Positions 25,498 through 33,742 of a stretch of 64,000 nt of DNA are shown one piece after another. The notes under the pieces were generated by a model. It was not told the DNA's origin. It searched no databases and saw only the letters and a program-made list of their open reading frames with translations. Source of the DNA: Oscillospiraceae bacterium (GTDB lineage Bacteria; Bacillota; Clostridia; Oscillospirales; CAG-382); NCBI GenBank assembly GCA_015064895.1, contig SVRI01000011.1, positions 1 to 64,000 on the forward strand, in the 5' to 3' direction. The position numbers and the translations under genes were made by a program. How positions within the stretch are numbered: the stretch's first letter is position 1; each line of letters opens with the position of its first letter.

Positions 25498-25761
25498 TTA
25501 TTCTGCAAAACCTGTTGCAATGAGTGCTGCAAGTTCATTAACTGCAGTTTCTTCATCACTGCCGTCAGCAATGATAGTAATCTTGGTATCCTTTGCAATA
25601 CCCAAAGAGAGCACGCCGAGAAGGCTCTTTGCGTTTGCTCTTCTATCTCCGTTTTCAACCCAAACCGAACTCTTAAAGGTATTAGCTTTATGGATGAAGA
25701 AGGTAGCAGGTCTTGCATGTAATCCTTCGGGATTTCTTACTTCAATTTCCTTAGAAAACAT
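25498..25761 (-). CDS. ptsH: Phosphocarrier protein HPr
   Basis: 87 aa. His15 in GLHARPA is the phosphotransfer site and Ser46 in AKSLLGVLSLG is the HPr kinase target, so both the sugar-PTS and the catabolite-repression functions are possible. Enzyme I and HPr kinase are not in the window. GGAGG precedes the ATG. It is monocistronic by its promoter and terminator, unless read-through feeds uvrC. Confidence 0.95.
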   Translation of the reverse strand: MFSKEIEVRNPEGLHARPATFFIHKANTFKSSVWVENGDRRANAKSLLGVLSLGIAKDTKITIIADGSDEETAVNELAALIATGFAE

Positions 25762-25804
25762 AGGATTTTTCCTCCAAAACTATAAACATCATATTATAGA
25801 AATT

Positions 25805-25833
25805 ATTTTAACAGAAAAAATGTATAAAATCAA
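25805..25833 (-). promoter_or_regulatory. Promoter of ptsH
   Basis: TTGATT (25833-25828), 17-bp spacer, TAAAAT (25810-25805), with TGT in front of the -10. The rest of 25834-25963 is AT-rich with no strong hairpin. Confidence 0.75.
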
Positions 25834-25963
25834 GAACAAAGTATAAATTTTATAAAAAACTTATGTTTTGAACAAAGATTAAAATACATTTAATTAAAAA
25901 AATGACAATTTATACAACAATTATCTATTAAACTTCAAATGCCATCTTATTATTTATATTTGA

Positions 25964-26464
25964 TTAAACCGCAGAAATACTGAAAACAGAAGCTTTTGCA
26001 AAATCGTTTTCATGTGAATTTACGAATACTTCAATTTTGTGTCCCGGGGAAAGAAAAACACCGGAACCTGTAAAGTGCCCATCTTCATTCTTTTTGAGTT
26101 TGGAATATACAATTATTTTTTTGCCAATCACTTTATCAGTCTTTATCTTATTAAGTATGTCCGAATTGTTGCTTTTACGGTATTCATATTCGTAAATATT
26201 CTCTATCGCTTTAACTTTTCCGAAATATGCACCGCTGTGTTTTAAATAAACCTTATCTCCGACCTTTAAAGATTCACAAAAATCATCATATGAATCAGTT
26301 ACGGCCATTTCGATATCAACTTCTCTATAAGGCACAAACAACATTGAAATCTTTTGCTCATTTGCTTTTATATATGCACATAAGAGTAAAAAAACAACAA
26401 TAATTACTACTGCAACATCAAAAGCATTTACATTAAAGACTCTTGATACCTTTGCTTTTTTCAT
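25964..26464 (-). CDS. DUF4330-like membrane-anchored protein (copy B)
   Basis: 166 aa. One N-terminal membrane helix (about 15-33, DVAVVIIVVFLLLCAYI), then an extracytoplasmic beta-rich domain with LKVGDKVYLKHSGAYFGKVKAI, reminiscent of DUF4330 proteins. No catalytic motif is visible. It overlaps the similarly built upstream gene by 4 bp (ATGA), so the two are translationally coupled and probably act together. Last gene of the rimM-trmD transcript; function unknown. Confidence 0.72.
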   Translation of the reverse strand: MKKAKVSRVFNVNAFDVAVVIIVVFLLLCAYIKANEQKISMLFVPYREVDIEMAVTDSYDDFCESLKVGDKVYLKHSGAYFGKVKAIENIYEYEYRKSNNSDILNKIKTDKVIGKKIIVYSKLKKNEDGHFTGSGVFLSPGHKIEVFVNSHENDFAKASVFSISAV

Positions 26465-26952
26465 TCGATCACCTCAATGGCAGTTATCTTGAATTTACCC
26501 GAATACCCGGGAACACAAAAGTCAACTGTGTCGGATACATTATATTTATTATCCCCGATAATATAATAATCGTCACCGCTGAAAGTCCAGTCACATTCTA
26601 TATCAAATTTAATAATGTTGCTGTCAGGGTAATAGTATACTTTTTTTGCACTTATATTTTTATTATCGAAATCTTCAAACTTATATGATTTTGTATATGT
26701 GACATTGTCACTGATTACACCTATTTTTGAAAAGTCATCACTCAGACGCACAACATCGCCGCGAGAAATCTCACCCTTGACATTATCCGGTACGTCTTTC
26801 ACCATAACAGACATTCGTAAGCTATGTTTTTCTTGTAAACTTATTTTGCTGTTTTTTAGAATTAAACCATTAAACAACAAGGCAACGCAAGTAAAAATAA
26901 GAATAACAAGGACTACATCAATGCTGTTAAAATGAAATGTTTTCTTTTTCAA
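26461..26952 (-). CDS. DUF4330-like membrane-anchored protein (copy A)
   Basis: 163 aa from TTG at 26952, chosen because AGAGGTGAT ends 4 bp before it; GTG at 26961 sits inside that RBS. One membrane helix (about 13-32, VVLVILIFTCVALLFNGLI), then an outside domain with GDVVRLSDDFSKIGVI and a C-terminal PGYSGKFKITAI. It has the same layout as the downstream gene but low identity. It follows an O-antigen-ligase-like gene, so a part in envelope polymer assembly is possible but unproven. Confidence 0.7.
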   Translation of the reverse strand: MKKKTFHFNSIDVVLVILIFTCVALLFNGLILKNSKISLQEKHSLRMSVMVKDVPDNVKGEISRGDVVRLSDDFSKIGVISDNVTYTKSYKFEDFDNKNISAKKVYYYPDSNIIKFDIECDWTFSGDDYYIIGDNKYNVSDTVDFCVPGYSGKFKITAIEVIE

Positions 26953-26963
26953 ACGTATCACCT

Positions 26964-28754
26964 CTAGTTAAACTGTTTATATTCTCTTACCATTGTGTCA
27001 TCAATATAGTCAGACTCAATACACTTTCCTGACACATAGCCAAGAGACATTATAAGAGAGAATAAGAACACAATTCTGAAATCAAACAGGCAGTCCATGT
27101 AAAAGCAATTGGTGACAAAAGTAAGTGTGGAAGCCAATATGCCGGCTGACATTATTCTTACTTTGTATGATTGAGCAGGGTCACATGTAATAATAAACAC
27201 GATGTTTTTAACTACCATGAAGACTATAACTGCCATAATCAATATAAAACCAATTATACCGATTTTAAGTATTAAATCAAGCACCGAACTATTAACATGT
27301 GCTTCTGCAGAAGAAATTAGTGAATATAAATTTTGCTTGCCAATGCCAACACCGAATACAACATTATTCTTAAGTAATTCGATTGATGATTCACTAACTG
27401 TATTGTTGTTTGTAAACGCAGAAACAGAATAGGCATCCGGAAGAAATTCGTAGAATTTCACTATCAGATATGCCGCAAAAGGAGCAGGTAACAATAAAAG
27501 AAGAAACTTCTTGTTATAAACAAAGAGAATAACTATACAAGCAACAAGCATCACCAGCGTATACGCAAATGAAGAAACAACCGTGGTGCACAAAAGCATC
27601 AAGATAACATAAATGATACTTTTAATAAAGCCGGTTGCGTTTTTACTTGCTACCATAGTAGCAAAGTTAAGTGGAATCATCAACGCAAGAAACGGTGCGA
27701 AGAATGAAATGTTTGTTATTGCTTCCGAAATGCCTGTCAAATAAAAATGCTCAATAAATGCATTTACTTTAAACGGAGAAAAAACAATTAATGACACATA
27801 ATATCCAAGAAAGATGATTGTATATAACCTTGAAATAATAACAATAAGCCTTATTGACCTGTTCATAATCGAGGTTGAAGTAATGAGACTTACGGTTGCA
27901 ATACATGTAAGTATAAATGCAAGATATGACAATGTGTCAATTATGCTTCGGCTGCCGGATTGTGTAAAGTACCCCCTGAATACAAAATATATTGATGTAA
28001 CTATCATTACAGCAATCATCGGATTAAAGTCGATATGGCGTTTGCAACGAAGGTACTTATAAATCAGAGCAACAAACGTGAAAACCGAAACAATAAGAAT
28101 GAAATGACTGTCTGTAAAAGCGAATGCACATATTGAAAGTGCAAGACCGCATTCGGGCTTGTTAAGGATAAATACAAAGTAAATTAAACTTGTCAAAAAC
28201 AATAATATACTTGAAATAGGAAAGGCAACCGAAAGTATGCCGAATATAATCCCGGAGAATATAGCTGATGTATGAATTGTCGGCTTTTTTTCTATATTGT
28301 CAAAAGAAATAATGGCATGCTGGCTGTAAACAATCGTGAGTTGTGACAGAATCTTGCCGGATGACAGCAATTCTCCGATTGTCTTTTTTGTTGTAAACAG
28401 GATAATACCTATAAGCAATAAAGCAAGAGCTATAATTGTTTCTGTGTTGAATAAGAAATCAATGCCATTGAACACAAGAAGATAATTAACAAGCAACGAA
28501 GAAACACTGAAGGCTGTCAAAAAAACAGCGAGAAATCTTGTATTGCAATGCAAAAACACGTTATATAAATTATCAATGATCTTAACAACGGCAGATTCTT
28601 CACAGGCGGATGCGAATGAGAAACGAATCTTTTTAATGAAGTTTTTAAAGAACTTAGAAACAGTCTGAGCGAAGTTTCTTTTATTTTCTGCATCCGCAGA
28701 ATCAAGGGATTCATTCCTGATATTCGCCTCATCGTTTTTAATTCGATTGTCCAT
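26964..28754 (-). CDS. O-antigen ligase/polymerase-like membrane protein
   Basis: 596 aa with about 12 to 13 membrane helices after a charged cytoplasmic N-terminus of about 70 residues. A long extracytoplasmic loop late in the protein (about 430-490) contains VFGVGIGKQNLY and AHVNSSVLDLILKIGIIGF, the pattern seen in Wzy_C/O-antigen ligase proteins (GxGxxxY ... HN). This suggests transfer or polymerisation of lipid-linked glycans at the outer membrane face. No glycosyltransferase cluster surrounds it. AAGGATG precedes the ATG. It is 23 bp downstream of trmD on the same strand. Confidence 0.7.
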   Translation of the reverse strand: MDNRIKNDEANIRNESLDSADAENKRNFAQTVSKFFKNFIKKIRFSFASACEESAVVKIIDNLYNVFLHCNTRFLAVFLTAFSVSSLLVNYLLVFNGIDFLFNTETIIALALLLIGIILFTTKKTIGELLSSGKILSQLTIVYSQHAIISFDNIEKKPTIHTSAIFSGIIFGILSVAFPISSILLFLTSLIYFVFILNKPECGLALSICAFAFTDSHFILIVSVFTFVALIYKYLRCKRHIDFNPMIAVMIVTSIYFVFRGYFTQSGSRSIIDTLSYLAFILTCIATVSLITSTSIMNRSIRLIVIISRLYTIIFLGYYVSLIVFSPFKVNAFIEHFYLTGISEAITNISFFAPFLALMIPLNFATMVASKNATGFIKSIIYVILMLLCTTVVSSFAYTLVMLVACIVILFVYNKKFLLLLLPAPFAAYLIVKFYEFLPDAYSVSAFTNNNTVSESSIELLKNNVVFGVGIGKQNLYSLISSAEAHVNSSVLDLILKIGIIGFILIMAVIVFMVVKNIVFIITCDPAQSYKVRIMSAGILASTLTFVTNCFYMDCLFDFRIVFLFSLIMSLGYVSGKCIESDYIDDTMVREYKQFN

Positions 28755-28777
28755 TTTGCCACATCCTTATTGATAAA

Positions 28778-29506
28778 TTAGCCTTTTAATGACTCAAGAA
28801 AGAGAATATCCTCTTTTGTGAGAATGTCTCCCTTTAATAAATCGGGCCTGTGCCTGAGTGTTTCCTGAAGTGCCATTTCACGACGCCATTTAGTTATATC
28901 ATTATGATTGCCTTTAAGCAGAACAGACGGGACTTCAAGCCCTTCTGCGACTGCAGGCTTCGTATATTGGGGGTATTCAAGCAAACCGGAGGCGATGCTT
29001 TCGTCTTCATAACAAACGGCATCCGATAAAACACCGGGGATGAGTCTTGAAACTGCATCGATTATAATTGAAGCAGGCAATTCTCCGCCGGTCAGAACGA
29101 AATCTCCGATTGAGATTTCTTCATCAACGATAAGAGTTTTTACTCTTTCATCTATACCTTCATAATGACCGCACAGAATTACAACACTGTCATATTGTGA
29201 CAATTCCATTGCTTTCTTGTGGTTGAAAACAGAGCCCTTGGGTGATACATATACAACTCGGCGATTTACGGGAAGCTTTTTTGAAAAAGACTTATAACAA
29301 TCAACAATAGGCTGAACCGTCATAAGCATTCCCATACCGCCGCCGTAAGGAGTGTCATCAACCTTGCGGTGTTTATTATCTGAATAGTCTCTGATATTAT
29401 GAATATTTATCTCAATGATACCCGATTTTGCAGCCCTTCCGATAATGCTGCTTTCAGTAACTGTACGAATCATGTCGGGAAACAAAGTCATAACATCAAA
29501 ACGCAT
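28778..29506 (-). CDS. trmD: tRNA (guanine37-N1)-methyltransferase
   Basis: 242 aa. SPOUT-class enzyme methylating G37 next to the anticodon to prevent frameshifting. Signatures: MRFDVMTLFPDMI start, DDTPYGGGMGM, ILCGHYEGIDERV, SIGDFVLTGGE. Start overlaps the rimM stop (TAATG). The rplS that normally follows is replaced by a membrane protein gene. Confidence 0.97.
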   Translation of the reverse strand: MRFDVMTLFPDMIRTVTESSIIGRAAKSGIIEINIHNIRDYSDNKHRKVDDTPYGGGMGMLMTVQPIVDCYKSFSKKLPVNRRVVYVSPKGSVFNHKKAMELSQYDSVVILCGHYEGIDERVKTLIVDEEISIGDFVLTGGELPASIIIDAVSRLIPGVLSDAVCYEDESIASGLLEYPQYTKPAVAEGLEVPSVLLKGNHNDITKWRREMALQETLRHRPDLLKGDILTKEDILFLESLKG

Positions 29507-30027
29507 TATCTGATTTCCTCCGCATCATCAAAAATCCCGGGGATGGGTTTAATAAGAACATAGCTTTCAAGCTTTTTTTCAAGAACAATACTGTCAATTG
29601 CAGGAAGCATATACTCTTTGTGACCGTCTGAAACGACATATATATCAGATGCACCATAGTTAATAACGTCGGTTATCTTACCATATACTTTTTTTGATTC
29701 TGCGTCAACAACATCCAGTCCGATAAGGTCAGCTATGAAAAATTTGTCATCACCAACAATGATATCATCTCTGTCTGCAAAAAGAAGCTGTCCACGCATT
29801 TCATCGGCTTTTTCGGCACTGTCAACTTTATCAAGCTTTACATATATAAAGCCTTTATATTCTTTTATCGATTTGACAATGTAAGCTGTTTTGCCGTCGG
29901 AATCAGCATACAATACCTTAACATTTTTAACGGCTGCCGGAGAATCACAGTAGCACTCTACCTTGAGTTCACCGCCAATGCCTCTTTTATTAATTATTCT
30001 GCCGCATTCAAGATACTTCTTTTTCAT
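29506..30027 (-). CDS. rimM: 16S rRNA maturation protein RimM
   Basis: 173 aa. 30S subunit maturation factor with the RimM N-domain (ECGRIINKRGIGGELKV) and a PRC-barrel C-domain (DLIGLDVVDAESKKVYGKI, MLPAIDSIVLE). GGAG lies upstream of the ATG. rpsP and the KH-domain gene that usually precede it are missing, so the unit starts at rimM or further up at fkbM. Confidence 0.95.
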   Translation of the reverse strand: MKKKYLECGRIINKRGIGGELKVECYCDSPAAVKNVKVLYADSDGKTAYIVKSIKEYKGFIYVKLDKVDSAEKADEMRGQLLFADRDDIIVGDDKFFIADLIGLDVVDAESKKVYGKITDVINYGASDIYVVSDGHKEYMLPAIDSIVLEKKLESYVLIKPIPGIFDDAEEIR

Positions 30028-30059
30028 GCTGTTTTCTCCAATGAATATATATTTATTTA

Positions 30060-30065
30060 ATTATA
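30060..30065 (-). promoter_or_regulatory. Possible -10 element of the rimM operon
   Basis: A perfect TATAAT on the minus strand 33 bp upstream of rimM, but the region 17 bp further up (TATATA) is not a good -35. Read-through from the FkbM gene is also possible because no hairpin separates them. Confidence 0.4.
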
Positions 30066-30105
30066 CAACAATAATGCATTTATATATAGAGTTTAAATGT
30101 TAATT

Positions 30106-31185
30106 TTAGAGTGGTTTGACGTATACATTTGTATCCCATGCAGGAAAATACCTGAAATGTCTTATATAAATTTTGCATTTACCGTACATTTGCTTCAACA
30201 GGATGGGAATATCAAAAAAATCTTCGTTTCGGTGATATATGGCACATGAAATTGTCGGTTTATACTTTGATATAGTATCCGCAAGTCCAATAATCGCATT
30301 TCTGTCAGATCCTTCAGCGTCAATATTAATAAAATCGACGAGGTAGTCAATATAATTATCACATTTGTCAGCTTGTATTTCGATGCTTTTAACATTTTTG
30401 TGACTTGTTGTGCTTGCACTGTTTCTTCCGGAACGGGAATAGAACAACAAAGTTTCCTTTTTATCCCATGCCGCAACGTTGTGGAAATGAGTGCAGTCGA
30501 TACCGTATTCATTTGCAAAGCGGCAAAGCTTATTATAGTTTTTTATATCAGGCTCAAACGCTGTAATTGTTTTGTATCCGCCGGAAAATGAAAGGTATTC
30601 TCGTATCGTATCTCCGTTGTATGCACCGACATCCACGTAATTCGAGTCTGCCGTCGGACAAATTATGTTTTTATAAGCTTCACTGATTGGAGTTTCGGAG
30701 TTGATAAGGTATTCGGTTTTTCCCGTTAGCTTTCCAAGTATCAGATTTACATAATTTTTCTTTGATATTTCGTCAGAAAGCAGGGAATAAACATACGCGA
30801 ATTTATCATAGTTTTCATTAACGAAATCGCTGTCAAACAGCCCTTTTCCGAATACAGGAACGTCGGGAACATATAGATTATTTTCCGACATTATTTTATT
30901 GACATTATTCAGCACATCATCTCTGCTTGAAGCAAATGACATAAGAACGATAAACTTTCCGAATTTTTGCTTTGCAGATGAGTAATCTGTAACTTCAAAG
31001 CCGCGAAATGTTTTATTCTTAGCAAAACCGTCACTGGAAAAAACGCCGGAAATTTCGATACCTTTATCATTACATACATCAAGAATTTTATCGGCTCCGT
31101 CACCCATACCGTATAGAAGGATTCTTTCACCTGATTTTTTTAGACTTGTCCACAGATCCTCTGTGTTTTTAATAATATCAATCAT
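30106..31185 (-). CDS. FkbM-family methyltransferase with N-terminal Rossmann-like domain
   Basis: 359 aa. The N-terminal part (about 18-115) has a nucleotide-binding-like GMGDGADKIL; the C-terminal part (about 175-340) is a SAM-dependent FkbM domain with VDVGAYNGDTIREY (motif I), ITAFEPD (motif II) and FINIDAEGSD. Such proteins O-methylate sugars or polyketides; the substrate here is unknown because no biosynthetic neighbours are present. Confidence 0.85.
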   Translation of the reverse strand: MIDIIKNTEDLWTSLKKSGERILLYGMGDGADKILDVCNDKGIEISGVFSSDGFAKNKTFRGFEVTDYSSAKQKFGKFIVLMSFASSRDDVLNNVNKIMSENNLYVPDVPVFGKGLFDSDFVNENYDKFAYVYSLLSDEISKKNYVNLILGKLTGKTEYLINSETPISEAYKNIICPTADSNYVDVGAYNGDTIREYLSFSGGYKTITAFEPDIKNYNKLCRFANEYGIDCTHFHNVAAWDKKETLLFYSRSGRNSASTTSHKNVKSIEIQADKCDNYIDYLVDFINIDAEGSDRNAIIGLADTISKYKPTISCAIYHRNEDFFDIPILLKQMYGKCKIYIRHFRYFPAWDTNVYVKPL

Positions 31186-31212
31186 AAGTTTTCCTCTTTA
31201 TTTTAATAACTA

Positions 31213-31241
31213 ATTTTACCATATGTAAGTTAAAAAGTAAA
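31213..31241 (-). promoter_or_regulatory. Promoter of the FkbM gene
   Basis: TTTACT (31241-31236), 17-bp spacer, TAAAAT (31218-31213) with TGG before the -10. It is divergent from the promoter at 31291. Confidence 0.7.
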
Positions 31242-31290
31242 GTGCTATAATGTTTACAGAAAATATCTTTTTGAATTTAAATCTTTACTG

Positions 31291-31296
31291 TATAAT
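31291..31296 (+). promoter_or_regulatory. Possible -10 for the 31356 operon
   Basis: A perfect TATAAT 59 bp upstream of the start codon. No good -35 at 17 bp; TTGAAT at 31271-31276 would leave only 14 bp. Confidence 0.45.
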
Positions 31297-31355
31297 ACTG
31301 TAGAAGATGAGGAATAATTTTCAAATATTACGAAATAATAGAACATGGTGATTAC

Positions 31356-31733
31356 ATGTTGATTGATTATTATTTGTATTATTTAACTTTTCCCATCATC
31401 GTTTTGCCGATTATTGCTTTGTATGGCTTGATTGACAAAAAAAGTACTTTAATGTTCACTTTGTCATTTTTTATATCAGCAATTGCTTTTCTTGTTTTAA
31501 GCTCTGCTATAATAGCAACTTGTATACTGTTAATTTCGCTTATTGCATTTGCTTATACCGGTTTTATAATCTCATTTTTTAAAAAGCAGAAGCCTGATTT
31601 TGCAATTGTTGTTTCAAAAAGCAGTAACTGCATAGTTTTAAAACATTTTGACGGAACAGATGATGTCAGATTAAATGTAATTAGTCCCGATGTTTTAAAT
31701 ATCGGAAGCATATTGCGTTTAACTGAAAAATGA
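31356..31733 (+). CDS. Small membrane protein of unknown function
   Basis: 125 aa. Three hydrophobic helices (about 5-25, 32-52, 55-75) followed by a soluble C-terminal tail of about 45 residues (FAIVVSKSSNCIVLKHFDG... VLNIGSILRLTEK) that could form a small beta barrel, loosely like NfeD proteins. I do not recognise the family. GGTGAT precedes the ATG. It lies 12 bp before the glycosyltransferase and is presumably cotranscribed. Confidence 0.6.
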   Translation: MLIDYYLYYLTFPIIVLPIIALYGLIDKKSTLMFTLSFFISAIAFLVLSSAIIATCILLISLIAFAYTGFIISFFKKQKPDFAIVVSKSSNCIVLKHFDGTDDVRLNVISPDVLNIGSILRLTEK

Positions 31734-31745
31734 ACGGAGAATGTT

Positions 31746-32867
31746 ATGAAATTTTTGATTTTATCCTGTAATACGGGACAAGGACATAATTCCGCTGCAA
31801 ATGCTCTTTGCGAAAAATTTATTTCAATGGGGCATGAATGTGTTGTTAAGGATACACTCAGATATTGCTCAAAAGTTGTTTCAAAAAGTATTAGCAAGTC
31901 ATATGACAAAATAGTACTTCATACGCCCAAAGCTTTCGGTGTGGGATACAGATTCAGTAAAAGCATTGTTTACAAGGGCGGAAAACGAAAATCTGCAGTA
32001 TATGCCGTAAATATGACATATTCAAAACGAATATACAGAGATGTCGTTCAGAATAATTATGATGCAATTATCTGCTGTCATGTGTTTCCTGCACAGGCCA
32101 TGACACACATAAGGCATAAATATAATCTGCAAAAACCGGTATTTGTTGTTGCAACCGATTACTCATTTTCTCCGTTTTACGATGAGCTTGACGTTGATAG
32201 ATTTTTTGTTTCATTGCCCGAAGTAAAGCACGAATATACCGAACGGGGAATTCCCGAAGAAAAAATTATAACATCCGGCATCCCCATTTCCGAACGCTTT
32301 GTTTCAGACATAACAAAATCTCAGGCAAGGACAAAGCTTGCACTGTCGCAAAATAAATTCCTTTGTCTTATTATGTCGGGCAGTATGGGTTTTGGTAATA
32401 TTTTCACCCTAATTGATGAAATGTTGAAAAAGCCCTTGCCAAACTACGAAATCCTTGTCATTGCCGGTAACAACAATAAGCTTCGAAGAAGCATTAATGA
32501 AACATATTCAAAATATGATAACGTTGCCGCAATCGGCTTTACGGACAAGGTGCATTTATATATGAGAGCATCTGATATGGTAATTACAAAGCCCGGAGGA
32601 CTGTCCACAACCGAAGCCATGGTCAGCAATGTTCCGCTTGTTCTTGTAAACCCCATACCCGGCTGTGAAACGGAAAACTATAATTGTCTTACCGGCCTCG
32701 GAGTTGCTCTGGAAGGAAACAGCATTGACGATGCAATACTTGCGTTTGAGTCTCTTGTAATTGACAATGTAATATCAGAACAGACAATCAGAAATCAAAA
32801 GAAATATATTAATAGGAATTCATCCGGCGATATTTGCAATTATATAATTAATTATGTTAAAAAATAA
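31746..32867 (+). CDS. MGDG synthase-family glycosyltransferase
   Basis: 373 aa, GT28-like. The N-terminal MGDG synthase domain begins with LSCNTGQGHNSAANAL, the acceptor-side signature of UgtP and MGD1; the C-terminal donor domain has MSGSMGFG, the helix VHLYMRASDMVITKPGGLSTTEA and a PGCETEN loop. It likely makes a glycosyl diacylglycerol for the membrane, using UDP-glucose or UDP-galactose. CGGAGAA upstream. The small membrane protein in front may be a partner. Confidence 0.88.
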   Translation: MKFLILSCNTGQGHNSAANALCEKFISMGHECVVKDTLRYCSKVVSKSISKSYDKIVLHTPKAFGVGYRFSKSIVYKGGKRKSAVYAVNMTYSKRIYRDVVQNNYDAIICCHVFPAQAMTHIRHKYNLQKPVFVVATDYSFSPFYDELDVDRFFVSLPEVKHEYTERGIPEEKIITSGIPISERFVSDITKSQARTKLALSQNKFLCLIMSGSMGFGNIFTLIDEMLKKPLPNYEILVIAGNNNKLRRSINETYSKYDNVAAIGFTDKVHLYMRASDMVITKPGGLSTTEAMVSNVPLVLVNPIPGCETENYNCLTGLGVALEGNSIDDAILAFESLVIDNVISEQTIRNQKKYINRNSSGDICNYIINYVKK

Positions 32868-32893
32868 TATTTACATACGAAAGGAAATAACCA

Positions 32894-33640
32894 ATGAACA
32901 ACAGAATTTTAGCAAAAGTTGGCGGTCTTGCCATCATGGAAAGTGAAGTAGAAGAAATGGTAATAACTCTCAGACAGAGGGGGCAGAACTACGATCATCC
33001 CCAGGGAAGAGCCGCGATTTTAGAACAGCTGATTGCAAACAAACTCCTCCTTATTGAGGCACAGAAGAACCTTTACGAACACAATGCCGCATTCAAAGCA
33101 CAGCTTGAAAAGGTTAAGGAAGATATGCTTATTAACTTTGCAGCATCCAAGGTTCTTGATGAAGTAAAGGACGCAACAGAAGACGAAGTTAAAAAGTATT
33201 ATGATGATAACATGGATAAGTTCCAGAAGGGCGAATCTGTAAACGCTTCTCATATTCTTGTTGACAGCGAAGATAAGGCAAACGAAATTCTCGCAAAAAT
33301 AAATGCGGGTGAAGTTTCCTTTGAAGATGCCGCAAGAGAAAACAGCACTTGTCCGTCTAAGGATAACGGCGGTAACCTGGGTGAATTCACAAAGGGTCAG
33401 ATGGTTCCCGAATTTGATGAAGCGGTATTCTCCATGGAAGTAGGCACAATCTCAGCTCCCGTTAAGACACAGTTCGGTTATCACCTTATAAAGCTCATTT
33501 CAAAGAGCGAAGCTTCCACTTACGCCTTTGATGAAATCAAGGCTCAGCTTACAGATATGGTAAATCAGGAAAAGAAGCAGAATGCTTTCCAGAGCAAGAT
33601 TAATCAGCTCAAGATTCTTTATCCTGTTGATAAGTTCTAA
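32894..33640 (+). CDS. Parvulin-type peptidyl-prolyl isomerase, cytoplasmic
   Basis: 248 aa. A SurA-like N-terminal chaperone helix bundle (about 1-105) is followed by a rotamase domain (about 115-205: ASHILVDSEDKA, GGNLGEFTKGQMVPEFDEAVF, KTQFGYHLIKL). Unlike PrsA it has no signal peptide or lipobox, so it should act in the cytosol, probably as a folding factor. Codon bias suggests strong expression. AAAGGAA is upstream and a terminator follows. Confidence 0.92.
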   Translation: MNNRILAKVGGLAIMESEVEEMVITLRQRGQNYDHPQGRAAILEQLIANKLLLIEAQKNLYEHNAAFKAQLEKVKEDMLINFAASKVLDEVKDATEDEVKKYYDDNMDKFQKGESVNASHILVDSEDKANEILAKINAGEVSFEDAARENSTCPSKDNGGNLGEFTKGQMVPEFDEAVFSMEVGTISAPVKTQFGYHLIKLISKSEASTYAFDEIKAQLTDMVNQEKKQNAFQSKINQLKILYPVDKF

Positions 33641-33647
33641 TTACATT

Positions 33648-33674
33648 TCCTCGGAGAAATCCGAGGATTTTTTT
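33648..33674 (+). terminator. Intrinsic terminator after the parvulin gene
   Basis: 8-bp stem TCCTCGGA/TCCGAGGA closed by a GAAA tetraloop, then seven T. The loop-proximal dodecamer is the same as in the terminator at 5540-5569. Confidence 0.93.
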
Positions 33675-33684
33675 ATAAAACATA

Positions 33685-33713
33685 TTGCACATCTTCGCAA
33701 AAAGTGATATAAT
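33685..33713 (+). promoter_or_regulatory. Promoter of ddh
   Basis: TTGCAC (33685-33690), 17-bp spacer, TATAAT (33708-33713), with TGA directly before the -10. Confidence 0.82.
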
Positions 33714-33742
33714 TCAATCAGCAAATTTTAGGAGGCATCTAT

